NCBI GenBank assembly: GCA_900312665.1
Contig: ONZQ02000018.1
Coordinates: 148,264-212,263 of the forward strand
From: Cephalotrichum gorgonifer
Taxonomy: Eukaryota; Ascomycota; Sordariomycetes; Microascales; Microascaceae
Direction of reading: 5' to 3'
DNA: 64,000 bases
Below are positions 35,128-45,689 of the stretch, in pieces. Each line of letters begins with the position of its first letter. The first letter of the stretch is position 1. The notes beneath the pieces are model-generated. The model had not been told where the DNA came from. It ran no database searches and saw only the letters and a program-made list of their open reading frames with translations. A program made the position numbers and the translations under genes.

Positions 35128-35607
35128 ATGAAGATACTTCTCTTGTCTGCGTTTACCTTGGCGACTGGAACCGTGCCAGCTCCCTACAGCGATCCACCCC
35201 CCGTCCCCGGTCTTCTGTCCATCGTCTCTTTTGCTGACGACAAGCGCTGCTTGGGAGATGGAGTAACTATATCCACGGGGGAATGGAGCAAAACCGAGAA
35301 CCACTGCTCGCCCATCCCAGGCACGCGCGTATGGAGTGCTAATGTTGCGTTCCTCGCGGAGGACTGTGAAAGTGAGTCCAATTAAGGGATATCCTTGCTT
35401 GTCTGGTAGAAGATGGATAGCTCTATTATAACCGGACTCTATGAACCGTTGGTACTGACGTGCGACTTTCCCCCAGTCACTCTATATTCTGAAGAGCAGT
35501 GTGCGGGTCACGAGCTCGTGGCTGAGTTGGATACGTGTACCCCGACTCGTCATGGGGAGGAGTGGAAGAGCTTTTCCCTTCACGGATGTGCTGCGCTATC
35601 AGTCTGA
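35128..35607 (+). CDS. Small secreted cysteine protein, 124 aa
   Basis: Two exons: 35128-35371 and 35477-35607; intron 35372-35476 (105 nt, GTGAGT donor, CCCCAG acceptor). The N-terminus MKILLLSAFTLATGTVPAPYS is a signal peptide. The mature protein has six Cys (KRCLG, NHCSP, EDCEI, EQCAG, DTCTP, HGCAA), three in each exon, suggesting three disulfides and possibly a small beta-rich fold. No known domain recognised. Size, secretion and even Cys number fit a fungal effector-like or cell-wall-associated protein, but this is inference. The sequence just before the ATG (TTTACCAACATG) is a good fungal start context. Confidence 0.85.
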
Positions 35608-35822
35608 GGTTATAGGAGACAGAGCGACTCTGTTGTGTATCGTTCAGCGCTGTGGTACCGGGAGGAAGAAAGGTCAACTACTAATTCTACTTATTTTTTT
35701 ATACATGAATGAATGACCAATTACTATGATGGCTCAGTTTGTTTGGAGAGAAATAACCTTTTCATTGCAATTCAAGCGTGTAACACCTCGCAACTAACTC
35801 ACGTTTAGGGGCCAAGATACTC

Positions 35823-37049
35823 TTAGTAGCAGCGCTTGCACCCTCCGTCCGTCCCCGCGCCGTAGACATCCACATACCCATTCCCCCACCCGACCGGGCA
35901 CGGCTTCGAATCGACACTGCCCCCCATATACTCCCAGCCGTTCGACCACTTGTCGTCCACGCACGTCCTACGATACATGGCGTTGTCCTTCCCTGTGATA
36001 TAGACCTCCATCTTCCCGTCGTAAGCCACCACATCCGGCGGATACTTCAGATCGCCGCCCAAGTTCTGCCAGTTCCCCCACGCATCGCCCTTACGCGCCC
36101 TGTGCCAGCACGCACCGTCGTCCCCCTTGACGTAAATATCCAGTCGCTTATCCCATGCGCAAGCCGAAGGCGTGCCATCCAGAACACCCCCCAGATCCTC
36201 CCAATCTCCCCAAGCCCCGCCGCCGCCACCACTACCAGACTCCCACTTCCGGTGCCACGCCTGCCCATCCTCGCCCTTGCAGAAGACGCTCATGTGGTCG
36301 GATCCCCAGGTCACGGACTTCGGCGGCCCGTCTAGATACCCCCCCAGGCTCTCCCACTCGTGCCAGCCCCCGTTCTGGTCCTCGTACTTCCTGTGCCAGC
36401 ACTGTCCGTCGGGCCCGGAGGCGTACACGTCCATGTAGCCCTCGTCTTTTGCGCACGAGCTGGGCTCTCCCTTGAGGTCACCGCCGAGGTCCTGCCAGTC
36501 GCCCCACCCGGCGCCGCTGTCGTACCCCTTGTGCCAGCACCCGCCGTCCGTGCCCTTCGCGTAGACGTCCATCTTTCCTTTGCCCCAGCTGCAGGTCGAC
36601 GGCGGGCTGTCGACGGAGCCGCCGAGGTCCTCCCAGTTTCCCCAGCCACCTCCCTCGTACGGCTTATGCTGTATCGAGCCGTCACTCCCGGAGTAGTATA
36701 CGTCCACACGGTCTCCGCCCCAGGATACGGGGCTAGGATACGACGCCATGGACCCGTTGAGGTTCTCCCACTGGCCTGACGTCGCCCGCTTATAGTAGGA
36801 AGAGTCAATGCCCCCGACGTTGAACGTATCGTGGGGAGGTCGGGCAGGGGATCGCGGGGCATTGAAGAACTCGGGGGAGTGGACATTGGCGCGCTTGGCG
36901 AGGAAACCTCCGTCGTGGGCGCGGGGGATGTTCCAATTGAGACGGGGGGCGCCACGAGGGGTCAGGAAGCTCGGCTTGGGTCCGTATTGCTGGGGTCTGG
37001 AGCTACAGAGCCCAGCTAGGGCGAGCAGGTAGATAGGGGCCAGCTTCAT
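35823..37049 (-). CDS. Secreted seven-repeat PLL-like propeller (putative lectin), 408 aa
   Basis: Single exon. MKLAPIYLLALAGLCSS is a signal peptide, followed by a pro-like region with an AKR site (a possible kexin site). From about residue 92 there are seven repeats of about 45 residues with consensus W-x-x-L-G-G, P-P/S-x-x, W-G, M/V-D-V-Y, G-x-D-G, W-H-K/R. The repeats phase as a seven-bladed beta-propeller of the PLL/PHL (Photorhabdus-type lectin) kind, in which blades bind fucose or related sugars. The last repeat lacks WH and ends GGCKRCY with a Cys pair. Most blades carry one Cys in the conserved C-W-H position. Likely extracellular glycan-binding protein; ligand unproven. Confidence 0.88.
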   Translation of the reverse strand: MKLAPIYLLALAGLCSSRPQQYGPKPSFLTPRGAPRLNWNIPRAHDGGFLAKRANVHSPEFFNAPRSPARPPHDTFNVGGIDSSYYKRATSGQWENLNGSMASYPSPVSWGGDRVDVYYSGSDGSIQHKPYEGGGWGNWEDLGGSVDSPPSTCSWGKGKMDVYAKGTDGGCWHKGYDSGAGWGDWQDLGGDLKGEPSSCAKDEGYMDVYASGPDGQCWHRKYEDQNGGWHEWESLGGYLDGPPKSVTWGSDHMSVFCKGEDGQAWHRKWESGSGGGGGAWGDWEDLGGVLDGTPSACAWDKRLDIYVKGDDGACWHRARKGDAWGNWQNLGGDLKYPPDVVAYDGKMEVYITGKDNAMYRRTCVDDKWSNGWEYMGGSVDSKPCPVGWGNGYVDVYGAGTDGGCKRCY

Positions 37050-37940
37050 TGTGGCTACGAGGTTCAGAAATGGTCCGATGTAGAAATTCTCGCGTTCGAC
37101 AACTGCGAAGCTAAAAGAAGGTGTGTGTATAACGCGGCCGGTGAGGGACTATCTTATACTTCCGATTCACTCGTCGGAGACGACAAGCGAGCCCTGTAAG
37201 CTGACCGCCATACTCGCCTGAAGCACTCATCGGCCATTCAGTCAAGCCAGCTGCCATTGCTCAGTTCGCGAATTAAGCAATATCTGAGTTGATTGCTGAC
37301 CACACCTATGTCGCGAGCGTACCCCGCGGCATCCGTCCGTAATAGAAAACCGGACGGGAGACGAGGAGGTCAGCTGCACCTTTCGCAGAAACACCCTCCC
37401 GTCGGCCACTCTCCGCAAGAAGCTTGATATGCAAGTAAGGCTTAGTGCTCACGCCAATAATGCAGGGGCGCTCCTACTAGCAGATAGGCTAAAACTGCAA
37501 ATGCAGTCTTGCTCCCGGACTCCGAAGAGTATTAAGCACTCGAGCGGTTAAGGAAATAAGTGCGCTTCTCTGGGGGCCGTTAATATATGGTGAGGTCGTA
37601 CAGGGTAGCACAGGCACGAATTCCACTTATACCGGCTGATTATTAGCGGCATGCTTGAATCCTACCGGGTCTTCACACGACGCGGGCGGATGTTGGGAAG
37701 AATGCAATCCCGGTTGTATATAGTGGTAAAGCGAAAGAGATTAGATATACCGGCCTCTGCATAACGGCTAAAGTTGACAAATAAGGTGCACCACTCATGT
37801 GCGCACGTAGACATCGCCGCGGCGCCGTTCTAAAGGGACTGTACTTCGCTATTCCATCAGAGAACCGAAACCTAAGTATATTCTGACAAAATGACTAGCA
37901 CAGCGTAATAACTGGCTCTACTGCCTATCCTTCACAATCG
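37050..37940. other. Intergenic, no supported gene
   Basis: Promoter side of the propeller gene and 3' side of the GNAT gene. No coding evidence or repeats noticed. Confidence 0.5.
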
Positions 37941-38486
37941 TCAATTATAACTGGTACCCTCGGAACCGTAACTCGGATGGCCCTTCCCCTTGCTCTCCAT
38001 GATCGCCAGCCCCTCACCCATCCGCGTTTCGACTAGCTTCATGCCCATGAGCCTCTGATAGAACGGGACCGATCTCTCCCAGTCCCTCGTGTACAGCATG
38101 CTCCGCCTCAAATACGGCATCGTCTCCAGAACCTCCTGGACACAGCCGACCAACCAGCTCCCCAGTCCCTTCCCCTGATACGTCGGATCAACCCACACGT
38201 CCGTGAGGTAGGCGAACGTTACAAAGTCGGTTATGCACCGGGCCAGGCCGACGAACTTCAGCTCCGATGCGGCATCGGGTTGGGATTGCTCGTAGAGGCC
38301 GAAGCAGAGAGAGTTGTCAAGCATCTCTCGCATGGCCTCGGCCGGCATGGCCTTGGACCAGTAAAACTCCTTGGAGTCAAAGACGTCGATGAGCGATTGG
38401 ATGGGGAAGAGGCTGGGATCGGTGGAGATGAGGAATCCGTCCTTCTTCCAGGATCGAACTTGGAGCTGTGATTTGATGGATGCCAT
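37941..38486 (-). CDS. GNAT-family N-acetyltransferase, 181 aa
   Basis: Single exon. The start MASIKSQLQVRSWKK is preferred over an in-frame upstream ATG (38582), because the GNAT fold begins soon after it and the extra residues look untranslated. Motif A, which binds the acetyl-CoA pyrophosphate, is VWVDPTYQGKGLGSWLV (QGKGLG). The substrate-side FYQRLMGMKLVE is the usual GNAT motif B end (YQRLGF-like). The length fits a single GNAT domain. Cytosolic, acetyl-CoA-dependent; the acceptor is not predictable and small amines or antibiotics-like molecules are typical. Confidence 0.9.
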   Translation of the reverse strand: MASIKSQLQVRSWKKDGFLISTDPSLFPIQSLIDVFDSKEFYWSKAMPAEAMREMLDNSLCFGLYEQSQPDAASELKFVGLARCITDFVTFAYLTDVWVDPTYQGKGLGSWLVGCVQEVLETMPYLRRSMLYTRDWERSVPFYQRLMGMKLVETRMGEGLAIMESKGKGHPSYGSEGTSYN

Positions 38487-39073
38487 GATAAAGGGGAAGT
38501 TTGGGGAGAGGCGAGGTGAGGCGAGGAGAATGTTGAGAGGTGATTTAACCAACTGGCAAGCGGGGGTTCCAGAATGGTTCAAGCGGTTTGGATCAGAGTG
38601 GTGGATGGATTATAAATTCATATCATACTGGGAGAGGCTCCAATCCCGGGATACTAGTTATAGTCTCCGCAGCGTCCCCTCTATGGTCAAGAGAGAGACT
38701 CATTCTTATGACTCATCACTGGGTTATGCCGGCCGGCTCTACCCGCACCACCTCCGAGTATTGGCGTGCCTTTTATCGTTCAATGGAGGGGGTCCGGACC
38801 TATCGGAATAATATACCAGCCCTCCGTGGCTGGTATAAGTGAGGTTTCAGTTTTACTCTAATGGAAGATGGTCTACGGAGCCTCACCAAATCGCGGATAG
38901 AGCGGGAGGTGCTCCACTGGGACTAAGGTGAACCCAGTTTGGACTTTGGAACCGAAAAGTGGAGGAAACACTACGATGTTGAAACCCCGACCGAGAAGTA
39001 ATACGGGCAAACTTTCCCCGTCCTTCTATTCAAAACTCCTAGATGCATTCGCATATCTTTCCCTCTTTTCGAG
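38487..39073. other. Intergenic, no supported gene
   Basis: Upstream of GNAT and downstream of the glyoxalase-like gene. Short frames only. Confidence 0.5.
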
Positions 39074-39922
39074 CTATTCAATGTCGAAATCAAAAGTCAG
39101 ACCAGGCAAAACCTGGATACTACTCGGACTGTCCGGCTTGCCGACAAGCGTGATCGTGATACGCCGCTCCTGTCCTGCCGCAGCCGCAGATAGCGTCACC
39201 TGCTGCCGACCCTCGCTCGAGCCAGCGTGCACAGCCCAGGGCCACACTTTTTTCGCAGGGCCGCTCTCGACGGGCGGTCCATGCACTCCCTCGTATATCT
39301 TGTCGGCAAGTGAAAATTCCTCTTCGGGCACCGAGACCGAGACGCGGGAGACGCCCGTGGCTCCAGACGGATGCGTCGTATAGGCTGGAGCCCCACCGGT
39401 CGCTTCGTCGCGGTATGGAACCCTCAGGTGCCTAGGAGTCCGATCAAGGCACCAGAAGGGAGCTGTGCCGGGCCAGAGAGACTTAAGGGAGGCGTCTTGA
39501 GCCGAGGAGACCGCCCATTTCAGCTCCACCCCATCCGGCCGCAGGCGGCCACCCGGAATGGGGTCTTGGTACGTCACCCCCGTCTCGGCATTCGCCTCCG
39601 CGACGCGCCTCTGGATTGCAGTAAAGTCGTCCGCATCGGTAAGCGTGTAGGCCCAATCGATGATGCCCCCCTCCGCCAGGGACCCCCACCTATGTTCCTT
39701 TCGGCGCTCGGGGTCTAGGTCCTCTTGGAATGCGATGAGCTCGACGTAGACGCCGTCGGGGAAGATGATTAGTTGGTTGAGTGTGCGGCCATCGGCGTGG
39801 GAGCCGCCCTCAATGACGGTGAGGGATTCTTCCAAGAGTTTGGGCAGCTCTTCGAGGGTCTGGTAGGATACCAGGATGACAATGTGGTCCAAGATGGGCA
39901 GGACGGAGGGCTGACTGGCCAT
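39074..39922 (-). CDS. Glyoxalase-like domain protein, 282 aa
   Basis: Single exon starting MASQPSVLPILDHIVILVSY. The LDHIVILV opening, HADGRTLNQLIIFPDGVYVELIAF and the second-half repeat match the fungal Glyoxalase-like domain family (vicinal oxygen chelate fold). Candidate metal ligands are His13 and Glu in VYVELIAF. No signal peptide, so cytosolic. Members are mostly uncharacterised, with possible roles in isomerase or dioxygenase chemistry. The next gene upstream starts over 600 bp away and there is no sign of co-regulation. Confidence 0.9.
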   Translation of the reverse strand: MASQPSVLPILDHIVILVSYQTLEELPKLLEESLTVIEGGSHADGRTLNQLIIFPDGVYVELIAFQEDLDPERRKEHRWGSLAEGGIIDWAYTLTDADDFTAIQRRVAEANAETGVTYQDPIPGGRLRPDGVELKWAVSSAQDASLKSLWPGTAPFWCLDRTPRHLRVPYRDEATGGAPAYTTHPSGATGVSRVSVSVPEEEFSLADKIYEGVHGPPVESGPAKKVWPWAVHAGSSEGRQQVTLSAAAAGQERRITITLVGKPDSPSSIQVLPGLTFDFDIE

Positions 39923-40569
39923 TTTTAGAGCCGCGTATCCAGGAATTGTAAAAATGAAGTTTGATTTGGGATTTGTTCGACAAGAAGAGAAACGTAAGGG
40001 AAGTCAAGGTGTTATAAGCGCCGCGAACTATCGCTCTCGGGACGCAATTGACTACCAGTAACTCCCTGCCACTACGGCATTTTGCTCTACCCCTCTTTCC
40101 ACGGCATCGAAACCACGAGATTGCGTGATCGAATTATAGTCCAGCGTCTCACAGACAGGCCAAGTCAAGCGTTTTCCTGTCGGCACAGCGGGGTTGCCAG
40201 CCAATCGGAATCCCAATCTAGCCAGTCACTGGGCTCCGCCGCTAAAACACATCCACTCTGCTTTCTGGGTCTTGATCAAGTCCCTATATCCTTCTCAAAT
40301 ACAGGCCCAACTTCTCCCTTGCTAACCTCGCACCAAACTTATCGCCACTCGTCGCACCTCATCCCCACCTTATCCGTTGGGAGGCCAAGGCAATGTATAT
40401 ACTCCTCACAACTCTAGAAAACGGTCCCGATATGGCTTTTCTAATTGTCGGTACCTAAGATGTGTCTTACAGTATTACATACTAATTCATGTGACGGACT
40501 CTTGCTACCTCCAGTAACAGTGGGACTTAATACCTTTAACTCGGCAGAACAACCAGTCATTGTTTGAGA
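39923..40569. other. Intergenic, no supported gene
   Basis: Promoter of the glyoxalase-like gene and 3' flank of the gene at 40570. No coding evidence. Confidence 0.5.
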
Positions 40570-42042
40570 TTACAGCTTGTTGCCGACATCATCCGGGTCT
40601 ACTAAGCCATCATTTTCCACCAAATACTCCCAGTCAATCTCCTCATGGCCTAGCTCCCATGGCGCCGAATCAGACCAATCCAAGCCATACTCCCCCGCGC
40701 ACTCAACATTAATCCTAGCATCCCTTCCACTATCGCTCGATCCCTTGCCCAGATCTCTGGCTCGCCGGCAGGTAGCCCAAGACTTCCTCCCATCAAGCCA
40801 GTCCTGAAAGTACAGCGGCCCGTCCCATGGCCGCAGCCAGTCGCCAGCACGGAAGTGCATCTCCTCCAGACCCTCGCCGACCTTCTTCCCCGCAACGAAG
40901 CCGAACAGCTCCTCCGCGGCCTCCGCATCCAGAAGCGGCTGCGCGAACTCGTCCGGCCCCTCACATGTCCGGTGATCGTACCCCCGCTGGGGCTGGTAGT
41001 CCGGCGGTGCTTGGCGGCGGCACTCGCTCGCCATCTCGAGATACACGGTCAGGTTCGTCAAGCGGGGGAAGGAGGTGACGATGGCTTCCAGCTCGGCGAA
41101 GGGCCAGGTGCCGTTGCGGTTCAGGTCTAGCGTGAGATGTTTCAGGCTCGGAACCGCGGCCGCTACGGAACGGATTTGATCCGGTGATAAGGCCTCGCGT
41201 ACGCGCGCCAGCGTCTCGGGGGTGCGCCACTCGAGGCTCTCGAGCGAGGTTGAGTGGTGCTGTAGGATATCTACTAGCGAATCGCCAGTCTGGTTACTCG
41301 AGATCCATGATAGATGACGTAGAGAATTGTCTGGAAGGGATGAAATTAAATCGGTAGCCCATGATCCCGAGACAGCTAGGGAGCGGAGGGCAGGGAGCCG
41401 TGGCGGCAGGCGTGAGACCAGAAGCTTAGCTCTCTCGTTATCGTGTTTCATCCAGTCGGAAAGAGTGAGCTCCCGGATGCGGGAGAAGTCCATCGCGTCC
41501 ACCCACAAATCAAGATTCGTTTTCCGCCACTGCTCGTCCGGAAAGATATTCCACTTTGCCCACATCCATGCGCGCCCGCTAATGATCCAGTTCAGGTAAT
41601 AAGAAATACTGTCGAGCAGCCAGTCCCCACGCGAGAAGGGCGGTGGTCTGACCTCCTCCCACTGGGACTCGTGGAAATGATAGCCTTCCAGCGAGAGGAC
41701 CTCGGGCGAGGACGGGTATCGCGAGGATCCGGCCTGGTCGAAGGGGAACGTCCACCTGTCGGGCCCCTCACTACAACCGAGGAGAGTGACGCGGAGCTTT
41801 AGAGTGGTGATATCGGGACAGCGGGAGAGGACGTTGTGGACGTCCACCATGGTTCCCAGGGGAGGGTCATCGGGCTGCCGGCCATTTCGTGGCCAGTCCG
41901 TGCCTGGGACGGTCGTGTCGATAACCGTCGGGCATTTGAAGGCCACGGCGGCTGGTGCGATTAAAACAATAAGGAGGAGGAGGAGGAAGCCCAGTCGAGG
42001 CGGGCTTCTAGCGTGTTTCATCATGATTTCGGGTCGAGACAC
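40570..42042 (-). CDS. Secreted or membrane-anchored LRR-like protein, about 485-490 aa
   Basis: Single exon. The first ATG gives 490 residues; the adjacent MMKHARSP start (six codons later) puts the signal peptide (LGFLLLLLIVLIAPAAVAF) in a better position. The body has irregular leucine-rich segments: ITTLKLRVTLLGC, IRELTLSDW, LPALRSLAVSGSW, SLRHLSWISSN, SLESLEWRTPE, SLKHLTLDLNRN, FPRLTNLTVYLEMAS. They are spaced about 25-40 residues, like the F-box-type fungal LRR proteins but here with a signal peptide and no F-box seen. Several N-x-S/T sites support secretion. The C-terminus is acidic. Family unnamed; a cell-surface binding role is plausible. Confidence 0.82.
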   Translation of the reverse strand: MSRPEIMMKHARSPPRLGFLLLLLIVLIAPAAVAFKCPTVIDTTVPGTDWPRNGRQPDDPPLGTMVDVHNVLSRCPDITTLKLRVTLLGCSEGPDRWTFPFDQAGSSRYPSSPEVLSLEGYHFHESQWEEVRPPPFSRGDWLLDSISYYLNWIISGRAWMWAKWNIFPDEQWRKTNLDLWVDAMDFSRIRELTLSDWMKHDNERAKLLVSRLPPRLPALRSLAVSGSWATDLISSLPDNSLRHLSWISSNQTGDSLVDILQHHSTSLESLEWRTPETLARVREALSPDQIRSVAAAVPSLKHLTLDLNRNGTWPFAELEAIVTSFPRLTNLTVYLEMASECRRQAPPDYQPQRGYDHRTCEGPDEFAQPLLDAEAAEELFGFVAGKKVGEGLEEMHFRAGDWLRPWDGPLYFQDWLDGRKSWATCRRARDLGKGSSDSGRDARINVECAGEYGLDWSDSAPWELGHEEIDWEYLVENDGLVDPDDVGNKL

Positions 42043-42730
42043 TATTTGCGACTTTCACTTGCGTTGTTGAGTTAGATCGGAAATATGATCGGTGTCATTT
42101 TTACACAGTTCTGTCGCAATGAGACGGCGCGGACATCCCTTCCAGATATAACGCTGGGTGTAAGTAACATGTGTCCTGTTTGTTTTGTGATGTGATCTGT
42201 TCCCTGTGGCGTGTCCTGTTGGTTCTGTGGCGGCTCGCTGCTGCCTGGGGCCTGTGCAGCGGCCACGGTGTCGCTCCTAACACAGAATGTTGACAGTATT
42301 ATACCTAAAGTTCGTTTTCCTCGGCCGCTGTGCCTCGCCCAAGGATTTTGACATGTGGGCGGATGGAACCAGCCGCCGTACCAACTCAAATACACTCGGT
42401 CCCGTGACTTCGGATCTATACCCCTGTTAGGCTTTAAGGGTAGCTTCATCACCAGCATCTTGGTCCCGATACATGCCATCTGAATTGAAAGGGCATACGT
42501 GAAGGTTTATGATCAGGTCATGGAATCTAGGTAGTCGCCTTAGAGAGCGGTGGAGGGCGTCATGTTCGTTTACCTAGCGAGGAAATGACACGACTGCGAG
42601 GCGGCACGAAGAATCATTCTGCCATATCCGGATCTACGAGCCAGGACGAGTTGAGTACGGCTCGATATAGAGGTGGCCGTGGAATTAAAGGACGTCAGAC
42701 CCTCCAAAGGGTATCTTATTCAACAAAAAA
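42043..42730. other. Intergenic, no supported gene
   Basis: Contains short repeats of TGTCCTGTT(T/G)G near 42170-42230 and nothing else of note. No coding evidence. Confidence 0.45.
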
Positions 42731-44776
42731 TTAGTCTACCCGGACAATTTCTTCGGGAGCTAGCTCCATCAGAAGCGCGCCCGATCTTGCCGTAGTCGTG
42801 AATAACACCTTCATCTTGCTACCACGCAGATGTTGTATCAACCCACGCAAAAGTCCCTCAGTCGAGTCGTCGTCAACCCAGTGAAGCCCGTCAATAACGC
42901 ACAATATCCCCGTCGGCACCGCCGCAGCCGCTTCCCTCAGAGCTCCCAGCATCTCGGACCAAGTCCGCGTTGTTCCGTCAAGCCTCCTGACCTGCACTTC
43001 TAAGGAACTGACAGCTCCGTCGAGCGCCGGTCCCGCTATGCGGAAGCGAGACAAGTGCGTAAGGAGCTGACGTAGAAGGGCGTATGCCAGCCCAACCGAG
43101 CCTTCTCCTTCCCTAGTAGGATTTCCCTCCCGGGGCCTCCGTCGGCTGGTGTTGCAGAAATACGAGATTAATGGGGTAGGTGTCTTGTCGCGTATTTCGA
43201 TCTCGCCCGCTATCTCGACAAACATGGCTGCTAGCATTGACATTGGGTTCTCGTGATCCTCAACCATTGTCATGGCGCCCTGTAGCCACAGGAATGAGGC
43301 TCCGCCGACAGGTTCGCTCAGCCAGTCTATCAAACGCTCAAGCATTTGAAAGGGGATGGAGCTAACTAAGAACCCCTCGGGTGCCAGTTTTACCCTGTCG
43401 TTATCGAAGTAGCCCTCTAGCGCATCGGCGGCGTCGCGTAGCCTGTCTTCCGTGCGATCTGCTGTCGCTTCCGTGGCTAATTCACACCAGTCAGTGCCTA
43501 TGTAGAATCGAAGTAAGAGAGCTCAAGGTCACTAGAAGAAATAAACCTACTGGTATCAATCTCCAGGACTGATGGCGATACCGACCTCCATGGAAGTGGG
43601 ATATGCTGTGCGCCAGGCATGTAGCGCTGCTCACTGATCCAGAAAGTAGCCTGCGGTAACAAAAGCTGGTTCCGAAGTATCTCGGCTAACTGCCGATGCG
43701 CACTCGTCATCTCTTCCATCCTGAGGGCCATCTGGGAATTCTCCTGCCTCAGCTGCCGCACTTCTTTATCGATGCCATCCACGAGGTGTCGTGTCGCCCG
43801 CCCATCGGCTAGGCCGCTCTGCGTCGCGTAGAGCCGTATCCGCTGGGACTTGGCCTTGACAGCGCCGATATCTCTCTCGAACAGCTCTGCGAGGTTTTCG
43901 TTGAACGCGTCGCCTGCTCTCGACCGCCGGCTCTTCATCATCCACTTGAGCGAGCCGCCTAGAAATCGGAAAATGGCCGTGTACAAGTCGACGACCCTGA
44001 TGGTCATGTCGTCATCTGGGAAGAGCATGAGGTCCCTTTCGGAGTCTTTGATGATGTCGGTCATGTCCCCAAGAGCCTTTGAGAGGGTTTCAATGACAGT
44101 TTCATGGTTGACGCTGGCCTGCAGGTGAGGTTTGTGAGAAAGGAATGCACATGTAAATTGCGGTGGGGGCGCAAGTAATGTTCATTTCATACCTGAACCA
44201 CTGCCGTGACACTCCCGGTAAAGAGCGAGAAGTACTCGCTAGACTCGGGAAGGACTTTCAGGAGGGACTTGTGGGAATCTACCGCGCCGCAGAATTTATG
44301 AAATCTTCTTGACACGGCCCCATGGCGACCTGACTTGCGGTCCTCATTCCGATTTTGTATTCCACGCCTAACAAGTTCGAGTATGCCTTCCATAGAAGAA
44401 TCCATGGCCTCGAGATCAAGTCGGTCGGCTGGGTCACAGAGCTTCTGGAAGTTCGTCCATGTATCACGGAGTGCCTCTGACTCGGAAGCAATGACGGCTG
44501 TGATCTCGCGACTGCACAGGCGGAGGTAGTTAGAATGAAAAGATTTAAGCCATGGAGTTTGTATATCGTCGATACTGACCGTTTCGACTCCGCCATAATT
44601 TCTGGGCGATGGAAGATGGCCCAGGGGCTGGCAAGGATTTCCAGGTTCGGGCGATCTTCCACCACCGCCATTGATAGTCGATACGCAGAGTCGTAAGGTG
44701 CCATTCTCCCTTCGACATCCGCGCTGTACCTGCGAACTAGACCTGCCGCCTGCCTGTTCAGAGTTTCGCTAGTCAT
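42731..44776 (-). CDS. DUF7708-type STAND-like protein, 616 aa
   Basis: Four exons: 44776-44580, 44511-44193, 44118-43551, 43497-42731; introns of 68, 74, 53 nt at 44512-44579, 44119-44192 and 43498-43550. All keep phase and rebuild segments conserved in the fungal DUF7708 family (EALRDTWTNFQKLCDPADRL; DMTDIIKDSERDLMLFPDDD). The N-terminal 260 residues are the helical DUF7708 region, then a coiled-coil-like stretch (IDKEVRQLRQENSQMALRME). Residues from about 415 form a degenerate ATPase: FLWLQGAM sits where a P-loop would be, with no GKS/T. A Walker-B-like ILCVIDGLHWVDDD is at about 559-572. An upstream in-frame ATG at 44845 would add 23 residues. No ankyrin repeats follow, so it is shorter than many relatives. 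Confidence 0.88.
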
Positions 44777-44845
44777 TATGCAAGCTTCGTGGATGGATGG
44801 AGGTTTGCGTGAGGAAGAAGAACCAGTAGGTAGCAGAATATACAT

Positions 44846-45316
44846 GTCGTAAGCCTACGCGGACCAGCTTTCATTCACTTTCCTTCTCTTACGCCAAGGC
44901 TGCCGCCTGACGAGGAGCTTTACAGTACTACTTCGTAGGTTTTGTGGATCTAGTAGTTGCGCCACTGTAAGCGTGCATAACGGGTGGCATCTAAAATCTT
45001 TCGGCTGGCCAATCAAGGTTCTATTTCTACGAGTTCTTACTTAGGCCTTTGGTATCGATGCTAACGGACTTTCCTACGCTATCACACTATAATATGATGA
45101 AAGGATAACCGTGATATACCTCTGTATCTCGTAAAAGAAAGGACGGTGTTCTACGTAGTTCAAGTCACCTACAGCAGTTTGGACGATCGTGTTCCTCCAC
45201 TTTTCAATTTATATTGTTACCTAGCCAAAGTATGCCACCGCTATCTCCCTTAAATCCAAACCGTTCCATAAGGTCCTACATGCGACCCTTGCGACCCTGC
45301 GGCCTTGCATAGCCGC
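44846..45316. other. Intergenic, no supported gene
   Basis: AT-richer spacer, no coding evidence. Confidence 0.5.
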
Positions 45317-45689
45317 TTAGCAGTCATACGAGTAGGACAGAAGACCCGGTCCGAAAGCAATGCATTGCTCCAATCCAACAGTAGTAGCGCCGTTGCTGCA
45401 GTTCGAGTCCGTGTAAACGGTGACTATAGTGTGTCCATCTGTCGTTAGCCTCGGACATGTTCCTGCATTATATGGCGAAGAAAAGTCTTTGGAGTGACTT
45501 ACAGCTGCAACCGGCGTCGACCTGGGTGGTCTTGGCGCTGCGAATGCCTCCGAGCTGGATGCACTGGCCGTTTCCAGCCGGACTCTGGAAACTGCACGAG
45601 CCGTCACAGCCCTCGGTATTGCAGAAGAGGATCTGGCCCGCCGAGACAAGGCTGGCAATGAGGGGGATAAGAGCAAAGGTGGTCTTCAT
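45317..45689 (-). CDS. Small secreted cysteine-rich protein, 102 aa
   Basis: Two exons: 45689-45503 and 45438-45317; intron 45439-45502 (64 nt, GTAAGT donor, GGCTAACG branch, ACAG acceptor). MKTTFALIPLIASLVSAGQ is a signal peptide. The mature protein has eight Cys (FCN, GCD, SCS, QCI, GCS, NCS, QCI and the C-terminal YDC), giving up to four disulfides. Cys spacing resembles fungal small secreted proteins and effector candidates. No catalytic motif. The gene stands alone, with no close neighbour on either side for over 450 bp. Confidence 0.88.

Noticed and set aside
36332..36955. Ser/Thr/Arg-rich frames over the propeller gene
   Set aside because: They follow the period of the seven repeats in the wrong frame and lack any independent signal.
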